64,000 nt of DNA, taken from NCBI GenBank assembly GCA_023386815.1, contig JAEWIZ010000020.1, forward strand, positions 1 to 64,000. The letters are read 5' to 3'. Both the position numbers and the translations under genes were made by a program. Origin of the DNA: Bacillota bacterium. Its GTDB lineage: Bacteria > Bacillota > Clostridia > Lachnospirales > Lachnospiraceae. Every line of letters begins with the position of its first letter. Within the stretch, counting starts at the first letter, position 1. The notes below the pieces were generated by a model that did not search any database, was not told the DNA's origin, and saw only the letters and a program-made list of their open reading frames with translations. Positions 9,616 to 18,613 of the stretch are shown piece after piece.

Positions 9616-9662
9616 AAAAACCCTCCTTAATAATAATAAATATTGCTTTTTCTGATAATAGT

Positions 9663-9691
9663 TTACTAATCATTTACTAAACGATTACTAA
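9663..9691. promoter_or_regulatory. Three tandem TTACTAA boxes, 11-bp period
   Basis: TTACTAA occurs at 9663-9669, 9674-9680 and 9685-9691, each separated by 4 nt, so the period is one helical turn. The array lies about 60-90 nt downstream of the predicted start point of the ABC operon. It is a likely operator. Confidence 0.55.
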
Positions 9692-9757
9692 TGTTTTATT
9701 GCTTATTAGTTACGTTATACGTGGGGATTGGTAAATTTTATCGTTCAGCATAGAAAA

Positions 9758-9786
9758 ATTATACTCTTTCACTACTATATTGTCAA
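9758..9786 (-). promoter_or_regulatory. Sigma-A promoter of the ABC/dhaKL operon
   Basis: On the minus strand TTGACA (9786-9781) and TATAAT (9763-9758) are separated by exactly 17 nt. Both hexamers match the consensus. The expected start is near 9751, giving a leader of about 135 nt. Confidence 0.8.
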
Positions 9787-9876
9787 TATACTTTATATAC
9801 TTTTAATATTTTTTTTGCTAATTGCCATTATATTTTGTTAATTATGTTTATTCATTAAAAACCAATATTATATTTT

Positions 9877-9911
9877 AATTACTAAACAGTGCTAATTTTT
9901 GTTTAGTAATT
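9877..9911. repeat. Inverted repeat AATTACTAAAC / GTTTAGTAATT
   Basis: A perfect 11-bp inverted repeat with a 13-nt spacer contains the same TTACTAA core as the tandem boxes. It lies about 90 bp upstream of the -35 hexamer. Sites on both sides of the promoter would suit repression by looping. The rest of the 448-nt gap 9616-10063 is AT-rich and shows no gene. Confidence 0.6.
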
Positions 9912-10009
9912 ATATAGCCTCGTAGAATACTGGTATATTTCGTTGAATATTGTATCTTTGGCCTCAATATCACCAGATAGATTAGTGCCACACCTAGGAT
10001 ACAAGGAAA

Positions 10010-10037
10010 GAGCACCAATCTTAATTGATTGATGCTC
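10010..10037 (-). terminator. Terminator after the aldo/keto reductase
   Basis: GAGCACCAATC (10010-10020) pairs with GATTGATGCTC (10027-10037), with one mismatch. It follows the stop codon at 10064 on the minus strand and is followed by CTTTCCTT. Confidence 0.6.
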
Positions 10038-10063
10038 AAAACTATAAATCATATTTCATTTTA

Positions 10064-11053
10064 TTAACTTCTTAAGATCTTCTCAATAGCATTTAACTCA
10101 TCCTCGCTAAAGTCAAGCTTTTCTATAATCTTTACATTATCTTCAATTTGCTCAACCTTACTTGCACCAATTAGTACTGTAGTTACTCGATCCTTTCTTA
10201 ATACCCAGGATAAAGCCAGCTGAGCAAGCGTCTGTCCTCTTCCCGCAGCAATTTCATTCAGTTTGGAAACCTTATCAATCACCTCCGGTGTGATGGCAGA
10301 GGATTTCAAGAAATGGTTTCTGGTAGCACGGCTGCCTTGTGGTATACCATGGAGATATTTATCCGTAAGAACACCTTGAGCCAGAGGACTAAAGCAGATA
10401 CAGCCAGCTCCTACTTCCTCTAATGTATCCAGTAAACCATCCTCCTCCACCCAACGGTTGAACATACTGTAGCTTGGCTGATGGATCAAAAGCGGAGTCT
10501 TATTCTCTTTCAGAATCTGCGCTGCCTTTCTGGTTTCAGCAGCTTTATAGTTTGATATTCCCACATAAAGCGCCTTACCCTGCCTTACGATATCAGAGAG
10601 TGCTTCCATCGTTTCCTCCAGCGGCGTGTCAGGATCCGGTCTATGATGATAAAAGATATCTACATAATCCAGATTCATTCTCTTCAAGCTTTGATCAAGA
10701 CTTGATATGAGATATTTTCTTGATCCAAAATTGCCATAAGGTCCTGGCCACATATCATAGCCTGCTTTGGTGGATATTAATAGTTCATCTCGATAAGGAC
10801 GAAGATCACTGTTCATGATGCGTCCAAAGTTCTCTTCCGCCGATCCATAAACAGGGCCATAATTATTTGCTAAATCAAAGTGAGTGATTCCGCTGTCAAA
10901 GGACTTAAATAATATTGCTTTCTGATTCTCCAAGGAATCAACAGAGCCAAAGTTGTGCCATAAGCCCAGGGCAACACGGGGCATTAAGATCCCGCTCTTT
11001 CCACATCTTGCATATTTCATTTGATCATATCTTTTTTCATCTGCTTTATACAT
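10064..11053 (-). CDS. Aldo/keto reductase (YghZ/GpmR-like L-glyceraldehyde-3-P reductase family)
   Basis: A 329-residue (alpha/beta)8 NADPH-dependent reductase. The tetrad is visible: Asp in THFDLANNYG, Tyr in the same motif, Lys in ISTKAGYDMWPGPYG and His in FYHHRPDP. The MWPGPYGNFGSRKYL stretch is typical of the YghZ subgroup, which reduces L-glyceraldehyde 3-phosphate and methylglyoxal. The start at 11053 is preceded by GGAGGAG; a longer frame with a hydrophobic N-terminus is rejected. It is divergent from an AraC regulator, its likely controller. Confidence 0.88.
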   Translation of the reverse strand: MYKADEKRYDQMKYARCGKSGILMPRVALGLWHNFGSVDSLENQKAILFKSFDSGITHFDLANNYGPVYGSAEENFGRIMNSDLRPYRDELLISTKAGYDMWPGPYGNFGSRKYLISSLDQSLKRMNLDYVDIFYHHRPDPDTPLEETMEALSDIVRQGKALYVGISNYKAAETRKAAQILKENKTPLLIHQPSYSMFNRWVEEDGLLDTLEEVGAGCICFSPLAQGVLTDKYLHGIPQGSRATRNHFLKSSAITPEVIDKVSKLNEIAAGRGQTLAQLALSWVLRKDRVTTVLIGASKVEQIEDNVKIIEKLDFSEDELNAIEKILRS

Positions 11054-11373
11054 ATAGCTCCTCCAATACAATTTAATTAGATAGATAACAGCAAAAAGAA
11101 TCCTTTCCAATTATCTATTATCATAGTTACAAATAGTATTCATAAAATAATCCGTTTCCATAATTTAATTATGTAAATTATTGTAAATTGGTTTAGTTGG
11201 CAATTAGATGCTAGTTTATTCAAGGATAATTTATGATACTGATATCATTATAGTATTTACTTGGAATATTTGAAATGTCTGGAAGTGACCATAATTGTCT
11301 TATAACGACTTATTGCATTTTTTATTTTTTTGTGTTATTTTTGTCCTATTACCTAGGATTGGAGTGAGCATGC
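11054..11373. other. Divergent AT-rich intergenic region
   Basis: 320 nt between the aldo/keto reductase and the AraC gene. It must carry both promoters. No convincing operator or RNA structure was found beyond AT-rich tracts. Confidence 0.4.
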
Positions 11374-12282
11374 ATGTTTTACTGTCTCGATAATGAACTA
11401 CTGCCACAGATTACACATATGGGCAGAAATGTAACAAAGCCGGATTGGAAGCATGTCCAGAGAGTTTGTAGTGATTACGTATTATATTTGGTCAATGACG
11501 GAAAAATGTTTATCAGTGAAAATGGTGCCGAGTATGTATTAGAACGAGGAGACATGCTGTTGCTGGAACCGGATAAGAGCCATGTTGGATTTAAGGAGCA
11601 TTTCTGTGATTATTACTTCATTCATTTTAAACCTAATGTTTTTACAATCTTTGATTGTTCTAAGATCGATCAAATTGAACGAATTATCACGGAAAATCGA
11701 AGTGAGTTTTATAAATGCAGTACCATGAGTGATGAGCTTTATAAGAAGACAAAGCTCTTTATACCAAAGGATATCAAAATCCATGATACCAATGTATTTA
11801 CTGAGCTTACTACAAAAGCCGATGAGGCAATTACCTCCATTTATCACATGTCACAGCACTGCAAATTAATCTGTTCCAGTAAATTCATTGAGATACTAGC
11901 AATTCTTTCTGACTATTTTTCCGCAGAAAGGCTTAATTTTAGGGATGATACTGTTGTTAAGCTTAGTAAAAAGGTGGAGGAAGTAATTGAATTGATTCAT
12001 CTGGATTATGACAAAAAGCTGACGGGTGAAGTCATTAGCGAGAGGTTGAATCAAAACTATGATTACCTGAACCGCATTTTTAAAAGGCAGATTGGTATCA
12101 CGATCTTTGAATATCTGAATAATACCAGAATTGACAAAGCGAAGGAGCTTCTGGTAAAAGGAAATTTAAAATCCTATGAGATTGCTGCTTCTGTGGGGTT
12201 TTGCGATGAGTATAGGTTTTGTAAGGTGTTTAAGCAGAGAGTTGGTATTTCACCGAAAAAGTATTCTAGGTTGATGACATAA
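11374..12282 (+). CDS. AraC-family transcriptional regulator
   Basis: 302 residues. The N-terminal half is a cupin-like sensor (VLERGDMLLLEPDKSHVGF). The C-terminal 100 residues carry two helix-turn-helix units (LTGEVISERLNQNYDYLNRI and the second ending GISPKKYSR). It probably senses a sugar and activates the divergent aldo/keto reductase gene. The ATG at 11374 follows GGAGTGAG. Confidence 0.88.
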   Translation: MFYCLDNELLPQITHMGRNVTKPDWKHVQRVCSDYVLYLVNDGKMFISENGAEYVLERGDMLLLEPDKSHVGFKEHFCDYYFIHFKPNVFTIFDCSKIDQIERIITENRSEFYKCSTMSDELYKKTKLFIPKDIKIHDTNVFTELTTKADEAITSIYHMSQHCKLICSSKFIEILAILSDYFSAERLNFRDDTVVKLSKKVEEVIELIHLDYDKKLTGEVISERLNQNYDYLNRIFKRQIGITIFEYLNNTRIDKAKELLVKGNLKSYEIAASVGFCDEYRFCKVFKQRVGISPKKYSRLMT

Positions 12283-12360
12283 GGGCTATTTAATACTCTC
12301 CTCAGATTTCCTTAAAATATCAGGAAAATACCACCTATAAATATACCTTTAACTATTCTT

Positions 12361-12394
12361 AGCTAGTTCCTATCTTACAGTTTAGGAACTAGCT
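12361..12394. terminator. Bidirectional terminator overlapping the PPOX stop codon
   Basis: AGCTAGTTCCTA (12361-12372) pairs perfectly with TAGGAACTAGCT (12383-12394), followed by TTTT. It serves the AraC gene on the plus strand and the PPOX gene on the minus strand. Confidence 0.8.
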
Positions 12395-12835
12395 TTTCTG
12401 CACGTTCGCATCAAAATCAATATCATACTTTATTCCATGACTAAAAAGAACTGCATCCGTTAATCGAATACATAGAATAATGGTATTTGGGTCACTTTCA
12501 TCGATATGCCCATTGGAATACCAATCTGAAAATACTTTTCTCAGCTTTCTTGCAATGTCTGTGTTTCGCTCATCGCAAACATATCCCATATTAACACCAA
12601 CACCATGAGCCGTAAACCATTCACCACATAACGCAACCGTAGAATTTGCTTCTATCTGTTTTATTTTATTTGAAAGCGCGTATGTGACCGCGTAAAATGC
12701 TCCGTCTTCATAATAGCTGTTTACAATTCTAACAGCAGGTATGTTGCCATCAAGGGTAGCGAGTGAAATAAGTGTATCATGACCGAATCGTTCCTTCATA
12801 ACTTCAAGTGCATTGGTAAGCTCCGTTTTTTCCAT
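12389..12835 (-). CDS. Pyridoxamine 5'-phosphate oxidase-fold protein
   Basis: A 148-residue split-barrel flavin-binding protein of the PPOX-like family. The pattern LISLATLDGNIPAVRIVNSYYEDGAF is partly seen (residues about 20-45), as is NKIKQIEANSTVALCGEW, the usual second strand pair. These small proteins bind FMN, F420 or haem, and only some make PLP. It follows a MocR regulator, so a link to vitamin B6 is possible but not shown. Confidence 0.8.
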   Translation of the reverse strand: MEKTELTNALEVMKERFGHDTLISLATLDGNIPAVRIVNSYYEDGAFYAVTYALSNKIKQIEANSTVALCGEWFTAHGVGVNMGYVCDERNTDIARKLRKVFSDWYSNGHIDESDPNTIILCIRLTDAVLFSHGIKYDIDFDANVQKS

Positions 12836-12898
12836 GCTTTTCCCCTTTCTATTTTATAATAACTATGTGTAATGATTATAGCATCAGGTAAAACCACT

Positions 12899-14296
12899 CT
12901 AAATCCTAGGATAACAGCTCATTACTTCTTTGAACCGTTCCAAGCCTTTTTCCATTACCTCCAGCTCTAAATTACCAAATCCGAAGATAAGCGTGTTTGT
13001 TTCTTGAGACGGATTTTGGTGGTAATCCGTCAACAGGTCAATGGCCAGACCATTTTGTAAGAGTATTTCCGCAAAATGTGCATCAAAGCGATAATTCATA
13101 AAGGTGACAGCAATATGGAGTCCTGAATTTTCCCCATTGATGTTGATTTCATCCTCAAAAAGCTCCTTAAGCCTGTTTGTGATATATAACATTCTCTTTT
13201 TGTATATCTTTTTCATTTGAAAGATATGTTTCGTATATTTGGAAGAGGCTATAAATTTATATAATGCAATCTGATTTACTAAGTCAATGCTTTTTCTCAG
13301 TAAAACTTTTAATTGCATGGCTTCCTCTAACAAAGCTTCCGGAATTACCATATATCCCAATCGTAAAGCCGGCATTAACGTCTTACTAAAGGTTCCAAGG
13401 TGTAACACATGCTCAGGGGCAAGCTGATATAATGAATTCACCGATGCTCCTTTATAGCGAAATTCACTATCATAGTCATCTTCGATCAGATAATTCTGGT
13501 TTCTATGAAGCCAGTCACAGATGATCTTTCTTCTTTCGAATGAAAGAGTTCCTCCCAAGGGAAACTGATGTGAGGGTGAAATGCATATTACAGAAGCGGG
13601 TTCATCCTGAAGCTCTTTCACAGCTATGCCTTCCTCATCTGCTGAAATTGATTTCATATGCTGATATCCCTGCAATCGAAAAATATCCGGAATGAAGGGT
13701 ACCGTAAATTCTTCATATAAAAAGTTCGTACATCGGTTACGAAACAAAAGTGACAGAAATTCCATAGCATCCGATGTGCCTGAAGTAATGATAATCTGGG
13801 AGCTGCTACAGCTAATGCCTTTATAATTGTGCAGATAATCCGCTAGCTCTATCCTAAGAGGTTGATATCCAAGAATGTGGCTATAGCCACATTCCTGGAA
13901 TGTCATATCAAACATGCTCTCCTTCAGATAACCAGCCCATACGTTTCGCGGAAAACTTCGCAGATCAGGTATCCCGCATTCAAACGAAATAACATCATTT
14001 AACTTAGCGGGTTGATAAATCTCCTTTTTCATTTTTCGTTCCTGAATCGGTTTTATCTCCAAATAGGAAATAAAAGTCCCCTTTCCCTTAACCACTTCCA
14101 GATAGCCCTCCGAAGTTAACTGCTCGTATACTTCTACCAGTATATTTCTTGCAACACTGAGAGTATCAGAAAGTATTCTGGTCGAGGGCATTTTAACACC
14201 CGCTTTTAGCTTGCCGGTAAGAATATCATTGATTATTGAATCGTAAATCTGCTTTTTTAAAGGGACTTTGGAATTCCTATCAAATTTAGCAAACAT
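12899..14296 (-). CDS. MocR/PdxR-type regulator (GntR domain + aminotransferase fold)
   Basis: About 465 residues. Residues 10-75 form a GntR winged helix (KMPSTRILSDTLSVARNILVEVYEQ is the core, shown here in part). The rest is a class I aminotransferase fold with the PLP lysine in GTFSKTLMPALRLGY and the IEDDYDSEFRY motif. MocR proteins sense PLP or amino-group ligands. ATG at 14296 is preferred (GAGGGGAT upstream); ATG at 14314 would overlap the previous stop as ATGA. It lies between an aldo/keto reductase and a PPOX protein in one operon. Confidence 0.88.
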   Translation of the reverse strand: MFAKFDRNSKVPLKKQIYDSIINDILTGKLKAGVKMPSTRILSDTLSVARNILVEVYEQLTSEGYLEVVKGKGTFISYLEIKPIQERKMKKEIYQPAKLNDVISFECGIPDLRSFPRNVWAGYLKESMFDMTFQECGYSHILGYQPLRIELADYLHNYKGISCSSSQIIITSGTSDAMEFLSLLFRNRCTNFLYEEFTVPFIPDIFRLQGYQHMKSISADEEGIAVKELQDEPASVICISPSHQFPLGGTLSFERRKIICDWLHRNQNYLIEDDYDSEFRYKGASVNSLYQLAPEHVLHLGTFSKTLMPALRLGYMVIPEALLEEAMQLKVLLRKSIDLVNQIALYKFIASSKYTKHIFQMKKIYKKRMLYITNRLKELFEDEININGENSGLHIAVTFMNYRFDAHFAEILLQNGLAIDLLTDYHQNPSQETNTLIFGFGNLELEVMEKGLERFKEVMSCYPRI

Positions 14297-14310
14297 ACCA
14301 TCTAATCCCC

Positions 14311-15285
14311 TCATGCTTTTATAATATCATTTACTTCATCTACCTGTCTCTTAGTTAAAGGCCCAAATTCAAGTGCCTTGATGTTATCTTCCACCTGCTT
14401 TACATTCTTGAAGCCAGGAATTGGTACCATATATGGACTTCTTGCCCAATTCCATGCCAACGCTCCCTGCACCATGGAACGACCATCGGAAGTGATAATC
14501 TCTCGAATAGCTTCCAGTTTACCAAGTAATCTGCTATTGGGTACTCCTTGATCAAAGTAAATCATCCAATCTAATGTTCCTGAACGAATATCATCTTTCG
14601 GTAATTTGCTGTTTAAGTCATACTTTCCTGACAGCAAACCCATTGCCAATGGCTGCCTATTTAGTCCCAGAACTTGATGTTCATCAATCAGCTGTATCAT
14701 TTCCTCATTATTAGCAAATATATTTAAGTCAAATTGGATAGTACTACATGCTTGATACTTCAAAATGGCCGCAGCTTTTTTGGGTGAATCCGTACTCCAG
14801 CCGTAGCTTCGGATATCCCCTCTTTCTCTTAGAAGTTCAAGAGTCTCTACTACATCATCAATTTGCTCTATTTCTACCGACTGTAAATGGAGCTGATAAA
14901 TATCAATGTAATCGGTACGAAGTCTTCTTAACGAATCATGGCATTCATTTATGATAGATTCTCGTTCAAAACTTTCGCCCCTGCCTTCTTTCTTTACTTC
15001 ATCACATGGATATCCAAACTTAGTAGCTATGACTATTTTATCTCTCACCTCATGCAACGCTTCTCCAAGTACTTTTTCGCTATGCCCATAACCATACGTG
15101 GCAGCCGTATCAAATAATGTGATTCCCCTCTCATAGGCATGTTTCAGAGCTTTAATTGATTCTTGATCGTCTACAATCGACCAGCCCAGCGGAACATCCT
15201 TTGGTCCCCACGCACCTCCGATCGCCCAGCAACCCATACCAAGTGGTTGTATCTTTTGATTTAGTTGTTTGTTATATACCTCCAT
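14311..15285 (-). CDS. Aldo/keto reductase
   Basis: A 324-residue NADPH-dependent aldo/keto reductase. The motif ITLFDTAATYGYGHSEK carries the Asp and Tyr, IVIATKFGYP the Lys, and IYQLHLQS the His. It resembles the YajO/general-stress group and differs clearly from the reductase at 10 kb. The start at 15285 follows AAGGAGAG; a 22-residue N-terminal extension without a ribosome site is rejected. The MocR gene follows at once and may regulate it. Confidence 0.87.
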   Translation of the reverse strand: MEVYNKQLNQKIQPLGMGCWAIGGAWGPKDVPLGWSIVDDQESIKALKHAYERGITLFDTAATYGYGHSEKVLGEALHEVRDKIVIATKFGYPCDEVKKEGRGESFERESIINECHDSLRRLRTDYIDIYQLHLQSVEIEQIDDVVETLELLRERGDIRSYGWSTDSPKKAAAILKYQACSTIQFDLNIFANNEEMIQLIDEHQVLGLNRQPLAMGLLSGKYDLNSKLPKDDIRSGTLDWMIYFDQGVPNSRLLGKLEAIREIITSDGRSMVQGALAWNWARSPYMVPIPGFKNVKQVEDNIKALEFGPLTKRQVDEVNDIIKA

Positions 15286-15654
15286 ATTCTCTCCTTCCCC
15301 ATTTATTAGATTCTGGGTAGAAAACAGAAAACATATTCTTCTGCTTTCCATCCTTCTTTCTTCCCGTTATACATGCTTATAGTCCCAGTGTCTATTAAAT
15401 GGTAACAATTTTTAATAACATAATAGCTCCAGTTTCTGGTTTATTCAAGAGCCATGTTTTAATCTATTTTAAGGAACCACTCAATATTATGTAATTATCA
15501 AAACGAAGAAGTCTTTAGCTACCACACAATATTGAGCACCACGAAAAAGGCAAAGGAATCTTTATCTTTTCCTTTGCCTGTATCCTTGATACAATTATTC
15601 AATTTTCCTATTTTTCTCTTTTTAACTTAATGTTATTAGCACTAAACCAGCCCT
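15286..15654. other. Intergenic region, 369 nt
   Basis: It holds the promoter region of the reductase/MocR operon on its left side and the terminator of the sugar operon on its right side (15549-15578). No gene is seen. Confidence 0.5.
15549..15578 (-). terminator. Terminator of the sugar isomerase/kinase/aldolase operon
   Basis: GGCAAAGGAA (15549-15558) pairs perfectly with TTCCTTTGCC (15569-15578). On the minus strand it is followed by TTTTTCG. Confidence 0.85.
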
Positions 15655-16575
15655 CTATTTATTCGCAAAAACAGCCAAGGCCTTTCTCACATTATTCTTC
15701 ATCGCCAGATATCCCCATTCCACAATATCATGGTAATAAACCGGGGCATCCTTATCCTCCTCGATAATCGAATAATAACAATGATAGTTGGCTCCCTGAT
15801 AGGTTAATGGGAACATCTTCAGATCAAATTTCTCCTTAATCTTCTCGCCGCCTGCCTTTGCCATATAAGTATAGTAATTAATCTTACGTACACCCTTTGA
15901 AATCACGGTGCGATAATCTTCGTCACTTACACCTGAGCCGCCATGCATAACGATTGGGAGCTTTACATTTGCTCTCACCTTATCAAGAACTGTAAAATCC
16001 AGCTTTGGCTTCTGTAAATACAGCCCATGAGCCGTTCCAAAGGAGCAGGCCAATGCGTCAATACCGGTAGCCTCTACAAACCGCTTCGCATCCTCAGGGT
16101 CTGTATAAACTTGCGCTGGCTCAGGTTCATTACTTTCGGTTTTATAACCAAGTTCTCGTTTTCCCAGAGTTCCAATCTCAGCTTCTACAGAAGCACCCAG
16201 TCTTTTCGCCATTCCTACAACTATCTTTGTATTGGCAACATTCATGCTATAATCCAAAGCAGATCCATCGTACATTACGGAGGTGAAACCAAGACTAAGA
16301 GCTTTATTTACATACTCCAGACTCTCACCATGATCCAAATGTACACATACCGGAACCTTAGCAGCTTTTGCTCGTTCAATCATAATCGGACCGATAATGG
16401 AGATTGGCATGATGGATTCATGAACCTCAGCATGCATAATGATGACCGGAACATCCAGTTCTTCTGCTGCATCGATTACTGCCATGATGCTTTCTAAATT
16501 CGGCGTATTGAAAGATCCAACCGCAATATTTCTTGCCTCTGCAAGGCAAAGTATTTCTTTTAAAGTAACTAACAT
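15655..16575 (-). CDS. Class II ketose-bisphosphate aldolase
   Basis: A 306-residue zinc-dependent aldolase of the fructose/tagatose-bisphosphate family. The zinc motif HLDHG is at residues 79-83, a further His is in SFGTAHGLY and another in VMHGGSG. It should split a ketose 1-phosphate or bisphosphate into two trioses, DHAP being one. It is the last gene of the operon and probably the true aldolase of the pathway, since the adjacent aldolase-like protein lacks its catalytic residues. AAGGA lies 8-9 nt before the ATG. Confidence 0.88.
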   Translation of the reverse strand: MLVTLKEILCLAEARNIAVGSFNTPNLESIMAVIDAAEELDVPVIIMHAEVHESIMPISIIGPIMIERAKAAKVPVCVHLDHGESLEYVNKALSLGFTSVMYDGSALDYSMNVANTKIVVGMAKRLGASVEAEIGTLGKRELGYKTESNEPEPAQVYTDPEDAKRFVEATGIDALACSFGTAHGLYLQKPKLDFTVLDKVRANVKLPIVMHGGSGVSDEDYRTVISKGVRKINYYTYMAKAGGEKIKEKFDLKMFPLTYQGANYHCYYSIIEEDKDAPVYYHDIVEWGYLAMKNNVRKALAVFANK

Positions 16576-16618
16576 AGAATCATCCTTTTCTTTCGATCAT
16601 TATTTTAACAGTCTCTCA

Positions 16619-17419
16619 TTAACCTTGCATTTGTTCTATGACCTTTTTACGGATAGCCTCAATTAAATCCTTGCTATCCACTTGACTTGTCAGAGCTTGG
16701 GCTTCATTACTGCAGTTATAGCAGCCTGGCTTTCCTTCCTTCATTCGCAAACACACGTTAGATGGATGCTTTTTCGTAAAGCCGTATTTTACTCTTTTAC
16801 CAAAAAGCTCCCGTTCCTTTGTCTGATTCGGATTTTGGCATAACCCCAATTCTTTACTCCGCGCTATCGTTGTCGCGTACAATTCCACAGATTCCAATTT
16901 GTTATAGGCAGCCTCCAGGGTCTCCCCAAATGCCAATACACCAATATCACCGCATAAGACTGCATCAAAATGCCTGATTGCTTCCGTTAAATCTCTGATC
17001 TCTTCCTCCGTTGCCGCCAGTCCCTTTTCAACATAGGGAATGCAACCGGTGCAATTAATCGCTTCCAGGGTTGCTCCTTTGGTTAATGGTAGTCCTGCAT
17101 TGGCAAAGGTTGTTGCATTCATTGGATATGCATGGATTACTGCCTGCATCTGTGGTCTTTCCTTGTGGATCAGTAAATGTGTCTTAACTGCAGAAGTAAC
17201 CCTGTACCCATTTGCAGATTTGTTGTTCCCATCCTGATCTACCAGACAAACAGAGCTAAGTGTCATAAAGCCTTTATTTGTTCCTGTTGCCGTACATAAA
17301 AATTCCTTTTCATTGACCTGCACTGATATACTGCCATCCGTGGAAGCCAGCAGCCCTTTTACATACAGTCGTTTTCCTGTCTCCAGAATCTCTTTTTTCA
17401 ACTCTAATTCTGATTTCAT
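16619..17419 (-). CDS. Class II aldolase/adducin-fold protein lacking the zinc site, Cys-rich tail
   Basis: About 266 residues aligning over their first 190 with L-fuculose-1-phosphate aldolase (FucA/AraD). Of FucA's catalytic set, Glu73 aligns with Ala77, His92 is kept as His96, His94 aligns with Tyr98 and His155 with Ile159; the N-terminal GN of TAGNVSV is replaced by GS. The zinc site is therefore almost certainly absent. A 60-residue tail not in FucA carries C223-x9-C233-x2-C236, and a CTGC sits at 123-126. It may be a structural, regulatory or new metal-binding protein. The ATG at 17419 and a GTG at 17431 are both possible starts. It lies between a mutarotase-like gene and the zinc aldolase. 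Confidence 0.75.
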   Translation of the reverse strand: MKSELELKKEILETGKRLYVKGLLASTDGSISVQVNEKEFLCTATGTNKGFMTLSSVCLVDQDGNNKSANGYRVTSAVKTHLLIHKERPQMQAVIHAYPMNATTFANAGLPLTKGATLEAINCTGCIPYVEKGLAATEEEIRDLTEAIRHFDAVLCGDIGVLAFGETLEAAYNKLESVELYATTIARSKELGLCQNPNQTKERELFGKRVKYGFTKKHPSNVCLRMKEGKPGCYNCSNEAQALTSQVDSKDLIEAIRKKVIEQMQG

Positions 17420-17474
17420 ATTAGCATTCACATCCTTTACTTTATAATTAAACGCTCCGATTGACTAATCCGCA

Positions 17475-17501
17475 GTATTAATAACAATCTGTTATTAATA
17501 C
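17475..17501. repeat. Perfect 12-bp inverted repeat in the operon spacer
   Basis: GTATTAATAACA (17475-17486) and TGTTATTAATAC (17490-17501) are separated by 3 nt. It has no T-tract, so it is more likely an mRNA hairpin or protein site than a terminator. The core TTAATAACAATCT (17478-17490) recurs at 18584-18596, in the next spacer of the same operon. Confidence 0.6.
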
Positions 17502-17503
17502 CA

Positions 17504-18466
17504 TTAGTCCATCATCTTAATTCGAAGGCTGTATTCCAGGCTTTCTCCCGGTTCTGCAAACTTTAGCTTTCCTTCCTTACGCATTACATCCCTACCATCG
17601 GGATAGCAATTGCCCGGTTCCAGTCCTAATACATAATCCCGGTACCCCATCATCTTCCACTCCGTAAAGCAATCTAATTGCTTAGGATCAAAATGAATCA
17701 GTAAACCTACCCCCAATTTCGGCTGATAAATAGATGCCACTCCAACATCCTTGCACTCATGATAGTAACATTTCTCTTCATACTGCTTCTGCGGCTTTTC
17801 CATGCGCATCCAATTCTCAAGATCTGCGGCAGCATGTTCATTCCTTGGAAGTACTTTGTCAGATGAAACCTTCACGATACTATCTTCATCTAGAAGAGGA
17901 TAACCCATGTTCATGTGATAAAGAATTTCTACCGGAGTTCTTACATCTCCTCTATTCTCCACTCTATCCTTAATGGTGAACTCATTCTTTTGCAAACTTA
18001 CACGGATTTCACGTATCAGCCTTAACTTCCTTGCAAACAAGCCCTCATCATTCACCTGTGCATAGACTACAAGCTCCTCCCCTTCATTTCTCCAATATAC
18101 CTGCTCCGCCGGAGTATTTCCGATGGAACCGTGCAAGGGCAGTTCTTCCCCTTCATCGGTGCAGGGAGAGCCAACCGCTTGAAGTCCGCAAGTGGTTAAG
18201 AAGCCTGCGGTAAAGGATTTTAAAAAATTAGCTCCTGTACTTTCATAGTATGCAGGTGAAACATAGCCGCAGGGTGCCATATAGCTCATATTAATTCCGC
18301 GGTAGGTTAACCTTGAAATATCTGCTGCGCGATCCGGCGATATGGTCAGTTCTAATCCAAGACCGTTACGAACCTGCAGTAAACGAATTCCGTCTCCTTT
18401 TCCGCCGACCAAACGATATTCCTCTACTCCATAGACCTGTGAATCATGTCCGATATATTCCTTCAT
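17504..18466 (-). CDS. DUF4432 family protein (aldose 1-epimerase-like)
   Basis: A 320-residue beta-sandwich protein of the galactose-mutarotase superfamily (DUF4432). Features seen are LELTISPDRAADISRLTYRG near the start, PLHGSIGNTPAEQV with the conserved His, and ILYHMNMGYPLLDE. It probably interconverts anomers of the sugar used by the isomerase and kinase next to it. AAAGG lies 9 nt before the ATG. Confidence 0.82.
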   Translation of the reverse strand: MKEYIGHDSQVYGVEEYRLVGGKGDGIRLLQVRNGLGLELTISPDRAADISRLTYRGINMSYMAPCGYVSPAYYESTGANFLKSFTAGFLTTCGLQAVGSPCTDEGEELPLHGSIGNTPAEQVYWRNEGEELVVYAQVNDEGLFARKLRLIREIRVSLQKNEFTIKDRVENRGDVRTPVEILYHMNMGYPLLDEDSIVKVSSDKVLPRNEHAAADLENWMRMEKPQKQYEEKCYYHECKDVGVASIYQPKLGVGLLIHFDPKQLDCFTEWKMMGYRDYVLGLEPGNCYPDGRDVMRKEGKLKFAEPGESLEYSLRIKMMD

Positions 18467-18613
18467 AACAACCAGCCTTTCTCTCTATCCGGTAATGACT
18501 CCCGGGCATTTCCTAAATACGTTATAAACACTGTTAGTCCGTTATCCTAAGATACTTCCCTACAGTTAAATCAACTTCTATGTTTAATAACAATCTTTCG
18601 TGGTATTTTCTTC

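Noticed and set aside
16619..17419. Annotation as a working L-fuculose-1-phosphate aldolase
   Set aside because: Three of four catalytic/metal positions are substituted.
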